From assembly GCA_002353885.1 (NCBI GenBank), contig DEKO01000220.1, positions 1 to 19,779 on the forward strand: 19,779 nt of DNA, read 5' to 3'. How positions within the stretch are numbered: position 1 is the stretch's first letter; each line of letters opens with the position of its first letter. Below are positions 1 to 6,615 of this stretch, piece after piece. Under the pieces are notes generated by a model, which was not told the origin of the DNA, did not search any database, and saw only the letters and a list, made by a program, of their open reading frames with translations. The translations under genes and the position numbers were made by a program. Source of the DNA: Porphyromonadaceae bacterium UBA2720. GTDB taxonomy: Bacteria; Bacteroidota; Bacteroidia; Bacteroidales; Muribaculaceae.

Positions 1-1077
1 ATCGAGGAGGACAAGGAGGGTAATCCCATCAAGCCACACCTCGATTGGAGCCGCAACATTCCTTGGAAGAACCCCAGCGAGGACGAGGAGCGTGCCATCA
101 ACAGTGTCTATAAGATCAACCCCATCACCGGTGTGCGTGAACTTGACCCCACGCAGATGAACTTTCGCTATGAGGTCTACAACCTCACCGAGGCTGCCAA
201 GCGCAAGAACCGCTTTGACCCCACACGGCGAGACTATAACACCGACCACGCTGTGCCCACCACCAACCCCACCATCAGCAAGGACACGGCATTTATCGAC
301 GATGACGGACGCATCATCCGCCAGACCATCACACGGCCGCTGCAGAGCGAGTTTGACTTTGTCAACACCTACATCGTCAACATCTTCCCCGACACCACGT
401 GCTGGGTCAATGACTTTGACAATGCCTACAACGAGCCATACGTGCGCATGTACTTTGCCAACGGCAACTACAACAACCACCCCGTTGTGGGGGTGAGCTG
501 GGAGCAGGCCAATGCGTTCTGTGTATGGCGCACCGAGTATCTCAAGCGGGCACTGGGCAAGGAGGGCGTCTATGTCGAGCCGTTCCGCCTGCCCACCGAG
601 GCCGAGTGGGAGTATGCCGCACGTGCCGGGCAGAACGCCAACAAGTATCCCTGGGAGGGCGATGTCCCGCTCACCGAGGAAGATGGATGCTTCTATGCCA
701 ACTTCAAGCCACAGGAAGGCAACTATGTCAAGGACGGAAGCATCATCAGTTCGCCCGTCGGCACCTATCAGCCCAACGACTTCGGACTATTCGACATGGC
801 AGGTAACGTCAGCGAGTGGACCTCGACAGCCTACACCGAGAGTATCGACCGCATGACCAGCGACCTCAACCCCGAGTATCGATACAACATCGCCAAGGAA
901 GACCCGTACAAGATGTCGCGCAAGATTGTGCGAGGCGGCTCGTGGAAGGACGTGGCCCACAACATACGCAGCGACATACGCATGTGGGAGTACCAGAACG
1001 AGCAGCGCAGCTACATCGGATTCCGTTGTGTGCGTTCGCGTGTGGGCTTCGGCAAGGTCAAACGCAAAAGCAACTAA
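1..1077 (+). CDS. gldK: GldK/PorK, T9SS ring lipoprotein (5' end missing)
   Basis: The frame is open from base 1, so this is the last 358 residues of a gene that begins outside the window. The visible part holds a formylglycine-generating-enzyme-like (SUMF1/FGE) fold: VVGVSWEQANAFC near visible residue 162, then RLPTEAEWEYAARAG, FGLFDMAGNVSEW, and the closing IVRGGSW and YIGFRCVRS. The cysteine pair that FGE enzymes carry after the GGSW motif is absent (GGSWKDVAHNIRSDIRMW), so this is a structural homologue and not a sulfatase-activating enzyme. In the family, GldK/PorK is an outer-membrane lipoprotein that forms a periplasmic ring with GldN/PorN around the T9SS translocon. The lipoprotein signal would lie upstream and cannot be seen. 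The order gldK-gldL-gldM-gldN on one strand is the classic T9SS core operon and supports the call strongly. Confidence 0.95.
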   Translation: MEEDKEGNPIKPHLDWSRNIPWKNPSEDEERAINSVYKINPITGVRELDPTQMNFRYEVYNLTEAAKRKNRFDPTRRDYNTDHAVPTTNPTISKDTAFIDDDGRIIRQTITRPLQSEFDFVNTYIVNIFPDTTCWVNDFDNAYNEPYVRMYFANGNYNNHPVVGVSWEQANAFCVWRTEYLKRALGKEGVYVEPFRLPTEAEWEYAARAGQNANKYPWEGDVPLTEEDGCFYANFKPQEGNYVKDGSIISSPVGTYQPNDFGLFDMAGNVSEWTSTAYTESIDRMTSDLNPEYRYNIAKEDPYKMSRKIVRGGSWKDVAHNIRSDIRMWEYQNEQRSYIGFRCVRSRVGFGKVKRKSN

Positions 1078-1136
1078 AACCGAGTCCCGAGAGCCAAGAA
1101 ACTAGAATCAAGAAACGAGAAACGAGAGACTCTACC
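1074..1136 (+). repeat. Degenerate 7-nt array (CRAGAAA type) starting at the gldK stop
   Basis: Read in steps of seven from 1074, the sequence gives CTAAAAC (containing the gldK stop), CGAGTCC, CGAGAGC, CAAGAAA, CTAGAAT, CAAGAAA, CGAGAAA, CGAGAGA and CTCTACC. Every unit begins with C. It fills the first half of the 135-nt gldK-gldL gap. Function unknown; it belongs to the same 7-nt periodic class as the other intergenic arrays here but has a different unit. Confidence 0.7.
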
Positions 1137-1178
1137 CACTATCAGCGCAGCGCTCAACGAGCACGAAGCGCGGTATCA

Positions 1179-1206
1179 ATTCTCAATTCTCAATTTTCAA
1201 TTTAAG
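1179..1206 (+). repeat. 7-nt array (ATTCTCA type) just before gldL
   Basis: Four units in register: ATTCTCA, ATTCTCA, ATTTTCA, ATTTAAG, ending six bases before the gldL ATG. No TAnnTTTG promoter box is seen here, so it probably forms an unstructured, SD-less ribosome-loading stretch inside the operon transcript. That role is inference. Confidence 0.75.
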
Positions 1207-1212
1207 ATAAAA

Positions 1213-2184
1213 ATGAGAAAACTCAATGCCATCGCGCGATTCCTCAGTGACGACCGGGGACAGCGTTTCTTCAATTTCGCCTATAGTATCGGTGCAGCCG
1301 TCGTCATCTGGGGCGCACTGTTCAAAATCTTGCACCTCCCTGGCGGCAACACGCTGCTCAGTATCGGCATGGGAACCGAGGTGCTCATGTTCTTGCTCAC
1401 AGCATTCGACAGGCCCGAGAAGACCTATAAGTGGGAAGAGGTGTTCCCCGTGCTGGCAACTCACGACCCCGAGGACCGCGTCGACCTCACCGCGGGTGGC
1501 GGTGGCGGCATCTACATCAACAATGGTGGCACAGCCGCTGCTGGTGAGTATGCCCCCGACGGAGAGGGCGTGTCTGCTGCACAGGCTAAGGCTGCGGTCG
1601 GACTGCCGGCGGGCATCGAGCTCAGCGAGGACGACACGCGCTCGCTCAGCGAGAGCATCGCCAAGATGTCGGCAGCCAGCGATCAGCTCAGCCGCATGGC
1701 CGAGCTCACCGACGCCACACAGCAGTACCTGAGCCAGATGGCAACCATCAGCGACCAGATGCAGCGCCTGGCCGAGACCACCACGGCACTCAACCAGGTG
1801 AGTGAGACACTGCTCCAAAGCTATCAGGCCATCACCAACAACAGCGACAACATCACCCAGAGCAGCACGGGATATGTCGAGCAGATGGAGAACCTCAACA
1901 AGAACATCAGTGGCTTGAACACCATCTACGAGATCCAGCTCAAGAGCATCAGCTCGCAGCTTGACTCGATCGACCGTGTCAACCGCGGACTCAAGGACAT
2001 CCGCGACATGTATGAGAAGTCGGCCGCCGAGAGTGCACACTACTGTGACGAGACCGAGAAGATGGCACGATACATGAAGCAGCTCAACAGCGTCTATGAG
2101 AAGATGATCAAGGCCATGACTGTCAACATGTACCGGCCCATGCCTGGCATGCCCGGCATCGACACGGACCAGGAGAATAGTTAA
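1213..2184 (+). CDS. gldL: GldL/PorL, inner-membrane T9SS motor protein
   Basis: Encodes 323 residues. Two transmembrane helices lie near the N-terminus: about residues 20-40 (FAYSIGAAVVIWGALFKILH) and about 46-66, containing MGTEVLMFLL. The TM2 glutamate, E56, matches the acidic residue that the family uses for proton flow (Glu49 in Flavobacterium johnsoniae, from memory), and K38/H41 at the end of TM1 are the conserved GALFKIxH residues. A glycine-rich linker follows (about residues 94-105), then a long predicted coiled coil of about 150 residues rich in Gln, Ser, Asn and Leu. GldL forms a pentameric ring around a GldM dimer and converts proton motive force into rotation that drives T9SS export. 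It follows gldK by 135 nt and precedes gldM by 96 nt, both gaps filled by 7-nt arrays and lacking terminators. Confidence 0.96.
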   Translation: MRKLNAIARFLSDDRGQRFFNFAYSIGAAVVIWGALFKILHLPGGNTLLSIGMGTEVLMFLLTAFDRPEKTYKWEEVFPVLATHDPEDRVDLTAGGGGGIYINNGGTAAAGEYAPDGEGVSAAQAKAAVGLPAGIELSEDDTRSLSESIAKMSAASDQLSRMAELTDATQQYLSQMATISDQMQRLAETTTALNQVSETLLQSYQAITNNSDNITQSSTGYVEQMENLNKNISGLNTIYEIQLKSISSQLDSIDRVNRGLKDIRDMYEKSAAESAHYCDETEKMARYMKQLNSVYEKMIKAMTVNMYRPMPGMPGIDTDQENS

Positions 2185-2227
2185 AAGTTAATAGTTAAAA
2201 GTTAATAGTTGATAGTTGAGAATTCTG
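2179..2227 (+). repeat. 7-nt array (AGTTAAN type) beginning at the gldL stop
   Basis: Units in register are AGTTAAA, AGTTAAT, AGTTAAA, AGTTAAT, AGTTGAT, AGTTGAG, AATTCTG. The first unit supplies the gldL TAA. Because 7 is 1 mod 3, successive units place TAA/TGA in each of the three frames. The last unit also forms a 7-bp hairpin arm (AATTCTG 2221-2227 with CAGAATT 2238-2244). Confidence 0.8.
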
Positions 2228-2241
2228 CTGATTGTGTCAGA

Positions 2242-2276
2242 ATTGTTCATTATTCATTATTAATTATTCATTGATA
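2242..2276 (+). repeat. 7-nt array (ATTATTM type) before gldM
   Basis: Five units in register: ATTGTTC, ATTATTC, ATTATTA, ATTATTC, ATTGATA, stopping four bases before the gldM ATG. No promoter box is visible in the gap. Together with the AGTTAAN array this fills nearly the whole gldL-gldM spacer. Confidence 0.8.
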
Positions 2277-2280
2277 TAGA

Positions 2281-3864
2281 ATGGCAGTAGGTAAAAACCA
2301 GTCGGTGGGTCGCATGTCGCCTCGTCAGAAGATGATCAACCTGATGTACATCGTCCTGACGGCCATGCTGGCGCTGAACGTGTCGAGCGATGTCCTCAAT
2401 GGCTTCAGCCAGGTCGAGGACGGACTCACGCGCTCTAACCGCACCATCACTGCGCGCAACCAGGCACTTTTCGCACAGCTCGAGGAGTTCAACAAGAAGA
2501 ACCCCGGCAAGGGAAAGGCATGGCTCGACAAGGCACTCGATGTGCGCAACAACACCGACAAACTATATAACTATATCGACTCGCTCAAGTTCGAAATCGT
2601 CCGCGTGGCCGATGGAGAAGAAGCCGATATCCACCACATCATCAACGCCGACAACCTCGATGCTGCATCGCAGGTCATGCTTGCTCCCACGGGCGGAAAA
2701 GGCAAGCAACTGCGGGCACGCATCGACCAGTACAGGCAGTATATCACCTCGTTCATCGAGGACCCGCAGAAGCGCACCAACCTCGAGCAGGCGCTCAGCA
2801 CTAAGCCTGTCAAGACCAAGGCCAGCGGCGAAATCGGTGGCAAGACCTGGGAAGAGACCATGTTTGAGAACATGCCCACCATCGCTGCTGTCACGCTGAT
2901 GAGCAAGCTGCAGAACGACATTCGCTATGCCGAGGGTGAGGTGCTCAACCAGCTCATCACCAATGTCGACCTGGGCGACCTGCGTGTCAACCTGGTCAAC
3001 GCATTCGTCGTGCCGCAGTCGCGCATCGTCATGCGTGGCACCAAGTACTCGGCCAACATCGTCCTGGCGGCCGTCGACACCACACAACGGCCCATCGTCT
3101 ATGTCAACGGCGTGCGCCTGGGCAATGACAGGGGACTCTACGAGGTGGGAGCAACCACACCCGGCAAGCACGAGTATTCGGGCTATATCGAGGTGCTGGG
3201 ACGCGACGGCAGCATCACTCGGCGCGACTTCAAGAGCGACTACACCGTCATCGATCCCCTGGCCACGGTCAGCGCCACGATGATGAATGTCTTCTACGCC
3301 GGCATCAACAACCCCGTCTCCATCGCTGTGCCGGGTGTGCCCGAGAGCACCATCTCGGCCACGATGACCAACGGCTCGCTCACCAAGTCGGCCGACGGAT
3401 GGATTGCACATCCCACTCAGGTGGGTGCTACCTGCGAGATCACCGTCTCATGCGAGATGGACGGACAGCGCATGAACGTAGGCACCACCAAGTTCCGCGT
3501 GCGCAAACTGCCCGACCCGACCCCCTTCATCACCTATAACGACGCCAAGGGCAACGCCAACCGCTACAAGGGCGGACGACCCTTCCCCAAGGCATCGCTG
3601 CTGGCTGCCGCCGGACTGGATGCGGCCATCGACGACGACATGCTCAACATCGATTACAAGGTGGTGAGTTTCGAGACAGTCTTCTTCGACCAGATGGGTA
3701 ATGCCATGCCTGAGATATCGTCGGGAAGCCACTTCAGCGAGCGGCAGAAGAATGCCATCCGACGTCTGCAACACGGCAAGCGATTCTACATCACCAAGGT
3801 CAAGGCTACGGGCCCCGACGGCGTGACGCGCGACATCTCGCCCATGGAGGTCATCGTTAACTAA
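2281..3864 (+). CDS. gldM: GldM/PorM, T9SS motor shaft spanning the periplasm
   Basis: Encodes 527 residues, the usual length for the family. After a short cytoplasmic start (MAVGKNQSVGRMSPRQK), one transmembrane helix occupies about residues 18-36 (MINLMYIVLTAMLALNVSS). The rest is a large periplasmic region with a mostly helical first domain and beta-rich later domains, including YSANIVLAAVDTTQRPIVYV around residue 258 and a final domain with YKVVSFETVFFDQMG. GldM dimers pass through the GldL pentamer; the TM helices make up the motor core and the periplasmic domains reach the GldK/GldN ring, passing on the energy for T9SS secretion. The ATG at 2281 is the natural start because the conserved N-terminus begins there. 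It sits 34 nt upstream of the annotated gldN ATG. Confidence 0.96.
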   Translation: MAVGKNQSVGRMSPRQKMINLMYIVLTAMLALNVSSDVLNGFSQVEDGLTRSNRTITARNQALFAQLEEFNKKNPGKGKAWLDKALDVRNNTDKLYNYIDSLKFEIVRVADGEEADIHHIINADNLDAASQVMLAPTGGKGKQLRARIDQYRQYITSFIEDPQKRTNLEQALSTKPVKTKASGEIGGKTWEETMFENMPTIAAVTLMSKLQNDIRYAEGEVLNQLITNVDLGDLRVNLVNAFVVPQSRIVMRGTKYSANIVLAAVDTTQRPIVYVNGVRLGNDRGLYEVGATTPGKHEYSGYIEVLGRDGSITRRDFKSDYTVIDPLATVSATMMNVFYAGINNPVSIAVPGVPESTISATMTNGSLTKSADGWIAHPTQVGATCEITVSCEMDGQRMNVGTTKFRVRKLPDPTPFITYNDAKGNANRYKGGRPFPKASLLAAAGLDAAIDDDMLNIDYKVVSFETVFFDQMGNAMPEISSGSHFSERQKNAIRRLQHGKRFYITKVKATGPDGVTRDISPMEVIVN

Positions 3865-3933
3865 TTCACAACGCACAATTCATAATGCACAATTCACCAT
3901 GCATAATTCTCAATTTTCAATATTCAATTTCCG
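3864..3933 (+). repeat. 7-nt array filling the gldM-gldN spacer
   Basis: In register from the last base of the gldM TAA: ATTCACA, ACGCACA, ATTCATA, ATGCACA, ATTCACC, ATGCATA, ATTCTCA, ATTTTCA, ATATTCA, ATTTCCG. The repeat also shows as a 14-nt period. One unit (ATGCATA at 3899) creates the first ATG of the gldN frame, so that ATG may be repeat-derived and not the true start. Confidence 0.8.
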
Positions 3934-5083
3934 ATTGAAAAAGAGCATCATCGCGGTCTTGATGGCTGTCTTTGCCGTCGGCGCACTGCAGGCACAGGTG
4001 GTCAAGAAAAGCGACAGCGACGACCGCAAGAAGAAGGATGACGGCGCGGTCGTCATCTCCGACAGGCAGCAAGCCTTCTTCGAGCAGCGCGAACCCAGCG
4101 ATGCCGACCTCCAGTGGATGAAGGTCATCTACCGCTCGCTCGACCTCACCAAGGGCAAGAACCCCGCGCTCTACTATCCCGAGGAACCCAATGAGGACGG
4201 ACAGAGCCTGTTCTTCATCATCATGCGACTGCTGGCCAACAACCAACTCACGGCCTATGAGTACCTCGATGGACGCGAGATGTTCACCGATGAGTTCAAG
4301 GTCAACGTGGCCGAGCTGCTTGACCGATTCCATGTCATGTACACCCCAGCCAAGGGCAGCACCGAGAAGAACCCCAAGTACACCATTGAGGACGCCGACA
4401 TCCCAGGCAACGAGGTGCTCAGCTACTACATCATCGAGCGATGGGAATTTGACACCCGCAGCAACGCCATGAAGACACGCGTCGATGCCGTTTGCCCCGT
4501 GTTGCACCGCACCGATGAGTTCGGAGGCGAGGCCATCAAGTACCCCATGTTCTGGGTCAAACTCAACGACATCAGGCCCTACATGGCCAATCAGTATGTC
4601 TTCACTGACGACGACAACAACTTGGCACGATACAGCCTCGACGACTTCTTCAAACTCAACATGTACACCGGCGAGATCTACAAGACCAAGAACTTGCGCA
4701 ACCTCTCGCTCATGCAGATGTTTCCCGAGGAGAAAGACCTCAAGCATGCACAGGACAGCATCGAACGTCGATTGCAGGCCTTTAACAACGACCTCTGGGT
4801 GCCTGACCGCGAGGTGCTCATGGCACAGAAGAAGGCACGCGAGGAGTTAGAGAACGAGAAGGCTGAGGCCGAGGGTGACACTGAGGATGACGAGGTGACC
4901 GAGGACAAGAAGGAAGAGAAAAAGTCAAGCGTGCGCCGCAGCACCAAGCGTGGCAGCAAGGCAAAGGAGGACAAGTCTTCTTCCAAGTCGAAGAACACCA
5001 AGATCAAGCAGCGCAAGCCCAAGTCCACAACCAGTTCGTCGACTACAGCTACACGGTCGGTCCGCAACCGCAAGCGCAAATAA
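3899..5083 (+). CDS. gldN: GldN/PorN, T9SS periplasmic ring protein
   Basis: Encodes 394 residues from the first ATG, or 382 if translation begins at the in-frame TTG at 3935. A hydrophobic export signal follows (KKSIIAVLMAVFAVG, cleavage likely after ALQA). Conserved family stretches include WMKVIYRSLDLTKGKNPALYYP, LFFIIMRLL, VLSYYIIERWEFD and MFPEEKDLKHA. GldN/PorN binds GldK/PorK to form the large periplasmic ring of the T9SS and contacts the GldM shaft. The last ~90 residues form a low-complexity tail, first Glu/Asp/Lys-rich and then strongly Lys/Arg/Ser-rich, ending VRNRKRK; this looks longer than in classical members. The ATG at 3899 lies inside the 7-nt intergenic array, which would be translated as part of an odd leader (HNSQFSIFNF), so the TTG start giving a normal MKKSIIAV signal peptide deserves consideration. 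A strong terminator follows, marking the operon end. Confidence 0.94.
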   Translation: MHNSQFSIFNFRLKKSIIAVLMAVFAVGALQAQVVKKSDSDDRKKKDDGAVVISDRQQAFFEQREPSDADLQWMKVIYRSLDLTKGKNPALYYPEEPNEDGQSLFFIIMRLLANNQLTAYEYLDGREMFTDEFKVNVAELLDRFHVMYTPAKGSTEKNPKYTIEDADIPGNEVLSYYIIERWEFDTRSNAMKTRVDAVCPVLHRTDEFGGEAIKYPMFWVKLNDIRPYMANQYVFTDDDNNLARYSLDDFFKLNMYTGEIYKTKNLRNLSLMQMFPEEKDLKHAQDSIERRLQAFNNDLWVPDREVLMAQKKAREELENEKAEAEGDTEDDEVTEDKKEEKKSSVRRSTKRGSKAKEDKSSSKSKNTKIKQRKPKSTTSSSTTATRSVRNRKRK

Positions 5084-5091
5084 CCCCCATC

Positions 5092-5132
5092 AAATCCCCA
5101 CATGCCCATCAAGGTCAATGTGGGGATTTTTT
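5092..5132 (+). terminator. Intrinsic terminator of the gld operon
   Basis: A perfect 12-bp stem pairs 5092-5103 (AAATCCCCACAT) with 5118-5129, with a 14-nt loop, and runs into a T-tract at 5127-5132. It begins 8 nt after the gldN stop. Confidence 0.9.
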
Positions 5133-5204
5133 CTAACCTCGCCCAGGTTGGGTGCAGGATGCGTTAGCCCTCAAAAAATGCTATTCTTTGCGACCATTGT
5201 GGCA

Positions 5205-5233
5205 TTGTGCTTGACATAATGGTCGTAATTTTG
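5205..5233 (+). promoter_or_regulatory. Bacteroidota-type promoter of the GH43-like gene
   Basis: TAATTTTG at 5226-5233 matches the -7 consensus TAnnTTTG. A TTG at 5205-5207, 18 nt upstream, is a possible -33 element. The ATG begins at 5238, only 4 nt after the box, so the predicted transcript would be leaderless or nearly so. Confidence 0.6.
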
Positions 5234-5237
5234 CATC

Positions 5238-6179
5238 ATGAAAAATCTGCATTCTATCATCGCACTGGCCGTCGTGGCATTGTTGACCATGGGCTGTAAG
5301 AGCAGCCGTGTCGAGTTGGGCCCCAATCCGTTCATCACCCACATGTTCACCGCCGATCCGTCGGGGCACGTCTGGCAGGACGGGCGCCTCTATGTCTATG
5401 CCTCACACGACATCGACCCGCCGCGCGGCTGCGACCTCATGGACCAGTATCACGTCTTCTCGAGTGCAGACCTCAAGAACTGGACCGACCATGGCGAGAT
5501 CTTGCGTGCCAGCCAGGTGCCCTGGGGCCGCCCCGAGGGAGGCTTCATGTGGGCTCCCGATTGTGCCTATAAGGACGGAAAATACTACTTCTACTTCCCA
5601 CATCCCAGCGAGAGCAATGTCGCACCGTCGTGGAAGGTGGGTGTGGCTGTGAGCGACCGGCCCGATGGTGGCTTCAAGGCACTGCCTCAGCCCATGCCCG
5701 GTGTGGGCGGATGGGACCTGATTGACCCAGCTGTCTTTGTCGACGATGACGGCCAGGCCTACTTCTACTATGGTGGCGGCAGCAAGTGCTATGGTGCCCC
5801 GCTCAACGACGACATGGTGTCGCTGCGAGAGCCGTTGCAGGTCATGCAGGGACTCGACGACTTCCACGAGGCGGCATGGGTGCACAAGTACGATGGCCGA
5901 TATTATCTCTCTTACGCCGACAACAACGAGGGCGCCAACCGCTTGCGCTATGCCATCAGCGACTCGCCGCTGGGCCCATGGCGCTCGATGGGGGTCTTCC
6001 TCGGGCCGCAAAGTTGTGCCATGAGTCATGGCTCCATCGTGCAATTCCGGGGACAGTGGTATGTGCTCTATCATTGCAGCGACCTCTCCAACGGCGAGAA
6101 CGCTCTGCGCTCAATCTGCATCGACCCGCTCTATTACAACACCGACGGCACTATCCAGCTCGTCCGCCAGCACAGGTAG
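5238..6179 (+). CDS. GH43-like glycoside hydrolase, probable lipoprotein
   Basis: Encodes 313 residues. A hydrophobic signal ends in LLTMGC with Cys20 as a possible lipid-modified residue (an imperfect lipobox). The rest is a single five-bladed beta-propeller domain of the glycoside hydrolase 43 type. The three expected acidic residues are visible: D40 in FTADPSGHVWQDGRLYVYAS (general base), D163 in DLIDPAVFVDDDG (pKa modulator/orienting Asp) and E211 in FHEAAWVHKYDGRYYLSY (general acid). H264 in MSHGSIVQFRGQWYVLYH may be the central-channel His seen in many members. GH43 enzymes cleave arabinose- or xylose-containing plant polysaccharides, but the exact substrate cannot be read from sequence. 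It has no accessory binding module and no T9SS sorting domain, and no SusC/SusD pair is in the window. It is its own transcription unit, with a promoter and hairpins on both sides. Confidence 0.88.
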   Translation: MKNLHSIIALAVVALLTMGCKSSRVELGPNPFITHMFTADPSGHVWQDGRLYVYASHDIDPPRGCDLMDQYHVFSSADLKNWTDHGEILRASQVPWGRPEGGFMWAPDCAYKDGKYYFYFPHPSESNVAPSWKVGVAVSDRPDGGFKALPQPMPGVGGWDLIDPAVFVDDDGQAYFYYGGGSKCYGAPLNDDMVSLREPLQVMQGLDDFHEAAWVHKYDGRYYLSYADNNEGANRLRYAISDSPLGPWRSMGVFLGPQSCAMSHGSIVQFRGQWYVLYHCSDLSNGENALRSICIDPLYYNTDGTIQLVRQHR

Positions 6180-6234
6180 CGGCGCCATCCATCCCCATGC
6201 AAAAAGAGCGCAACATCGAGATGTTGAATGCCTA

Positions 6235-6274
6235 AAGCCCCACATTGCACCCGTCAGTGTGCAATGTGGGGCTT
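6235..6274 (+). terminator. 16-bp perfect hairpin after the GH43-like gene
   Basis: 6235-6250 (AAGCCCCACATTGCAC) pairs perfectly with 6259-6274 across an 8-nt loop. There is no T-tract after it on +, and on the minus strand it is followed by TAGGC, so it is not a textbook intrinsic terminator. It may still stop or protect the 3' end. Its core resembles the 5092 hairpin. Confidence 0.55.
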
Positions 6275-6357
6275 CAATTGGGCAACCTCTGCGGGTTGGT
6301 GCACATTGGTAACCCCTCTCAAACCTATCCCTGCAAATGTGATGTTGTGTCTTTTTG

Positions 6358-6386
6358 CAACCAAAAACACCGGTTTGGTTGTTTTT
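6358..6386 (+). terminator. Weak AT-rich terminator-like hairpin
   Basis: CAACCAAA (6358-6365) pairs with TTTGGTTG (6374-6381) across AACACCGG, followed by TTTTTC. Short and AT-rich, but it lies between the GH43-like gene and the next promoter, where a terminator is expected. Confidence 0.4.
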
Positions 6387-6421
6387 CTTAGTATTCGGCG
6401 TGTATTTTGCGGAAATATTGC

Positions 6422-6429
6422 TATCTTTG
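6422..6429 (+). promoter_or_regulatory. -7 box for the large T9SS cargo gene
   Basis: TATCTTTG matches TAnnTTTG. A TTTG at 6406-6409 is too close (12 nt) to be an ideal -33, so the upstream element is uncertain. Start of transcription near 6435 would leave a leader of about 180 nt. Confidence 0.55.
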
Positions 6430-6615
6430 TAGGCTAAAAAGCAAAATTTATCATTTCGTGGTACTACTATGGTTTGGCCAAAGCATTAGGGAGTGTCTGC
6501 CCTAGCAAGATGATTGAATAATCGATTCACAAGCCACATCCATGCCCAATGGCAGCCAAAAACATCGTGGACCTTTTCAACAATCTGAATTTATTAACTC
6601 TAAAACAATGATAGG

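Larger units (their letters stand above)
6180..6615 (+). other. 436-nt intergenic region: hairpins, promoter, long leader
   Basis: No convincing gene is present; the short open frame at 6228-6437 runs through the hairpin and the promoter. The region holds a 16-bp inverted repeat (6235-6274), a weaker AT-rich hairpin with a T-tract (6358-6386), a -7 box (6422-6429), and about 180 nt of leader for the next gene. The leader contains the palindrome TTTGGCCAAA (6473-6482) and a small hairpin (stem 6486-6491 with 6500-6505, 8-nt loop). I do not recognise a known riboswitch. Confidence 0.6.

Noticed and set aside
484..1077. Active sulfatase-modifying or FGE-type enzyme
   Set aside because: The fold is present but the expected catalytic cysteine pair is missing, and the context is the T9SS operon, so GldK is the right call.
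1183..2040. Long minus-strand open frame opposite gldL
   Set aside because: It mirrors the codon structure of gldL, has no recognisable domain and extends into the intergenic repeat; gldL is certain.
3864..3933. Possible CRISPR or minisatellite array between gldM and gldN
   Set aside because: Units are 7 nt, degenerate and without spacers or cas genes; they match the general intergenic period-7 class.
6228..6437. Small 69-codon frame in the 6180-6615 gap
   Set aside because: It runs through a 16-bp hairpin, a terminator-like hairpin and the -7 box of the next gene.
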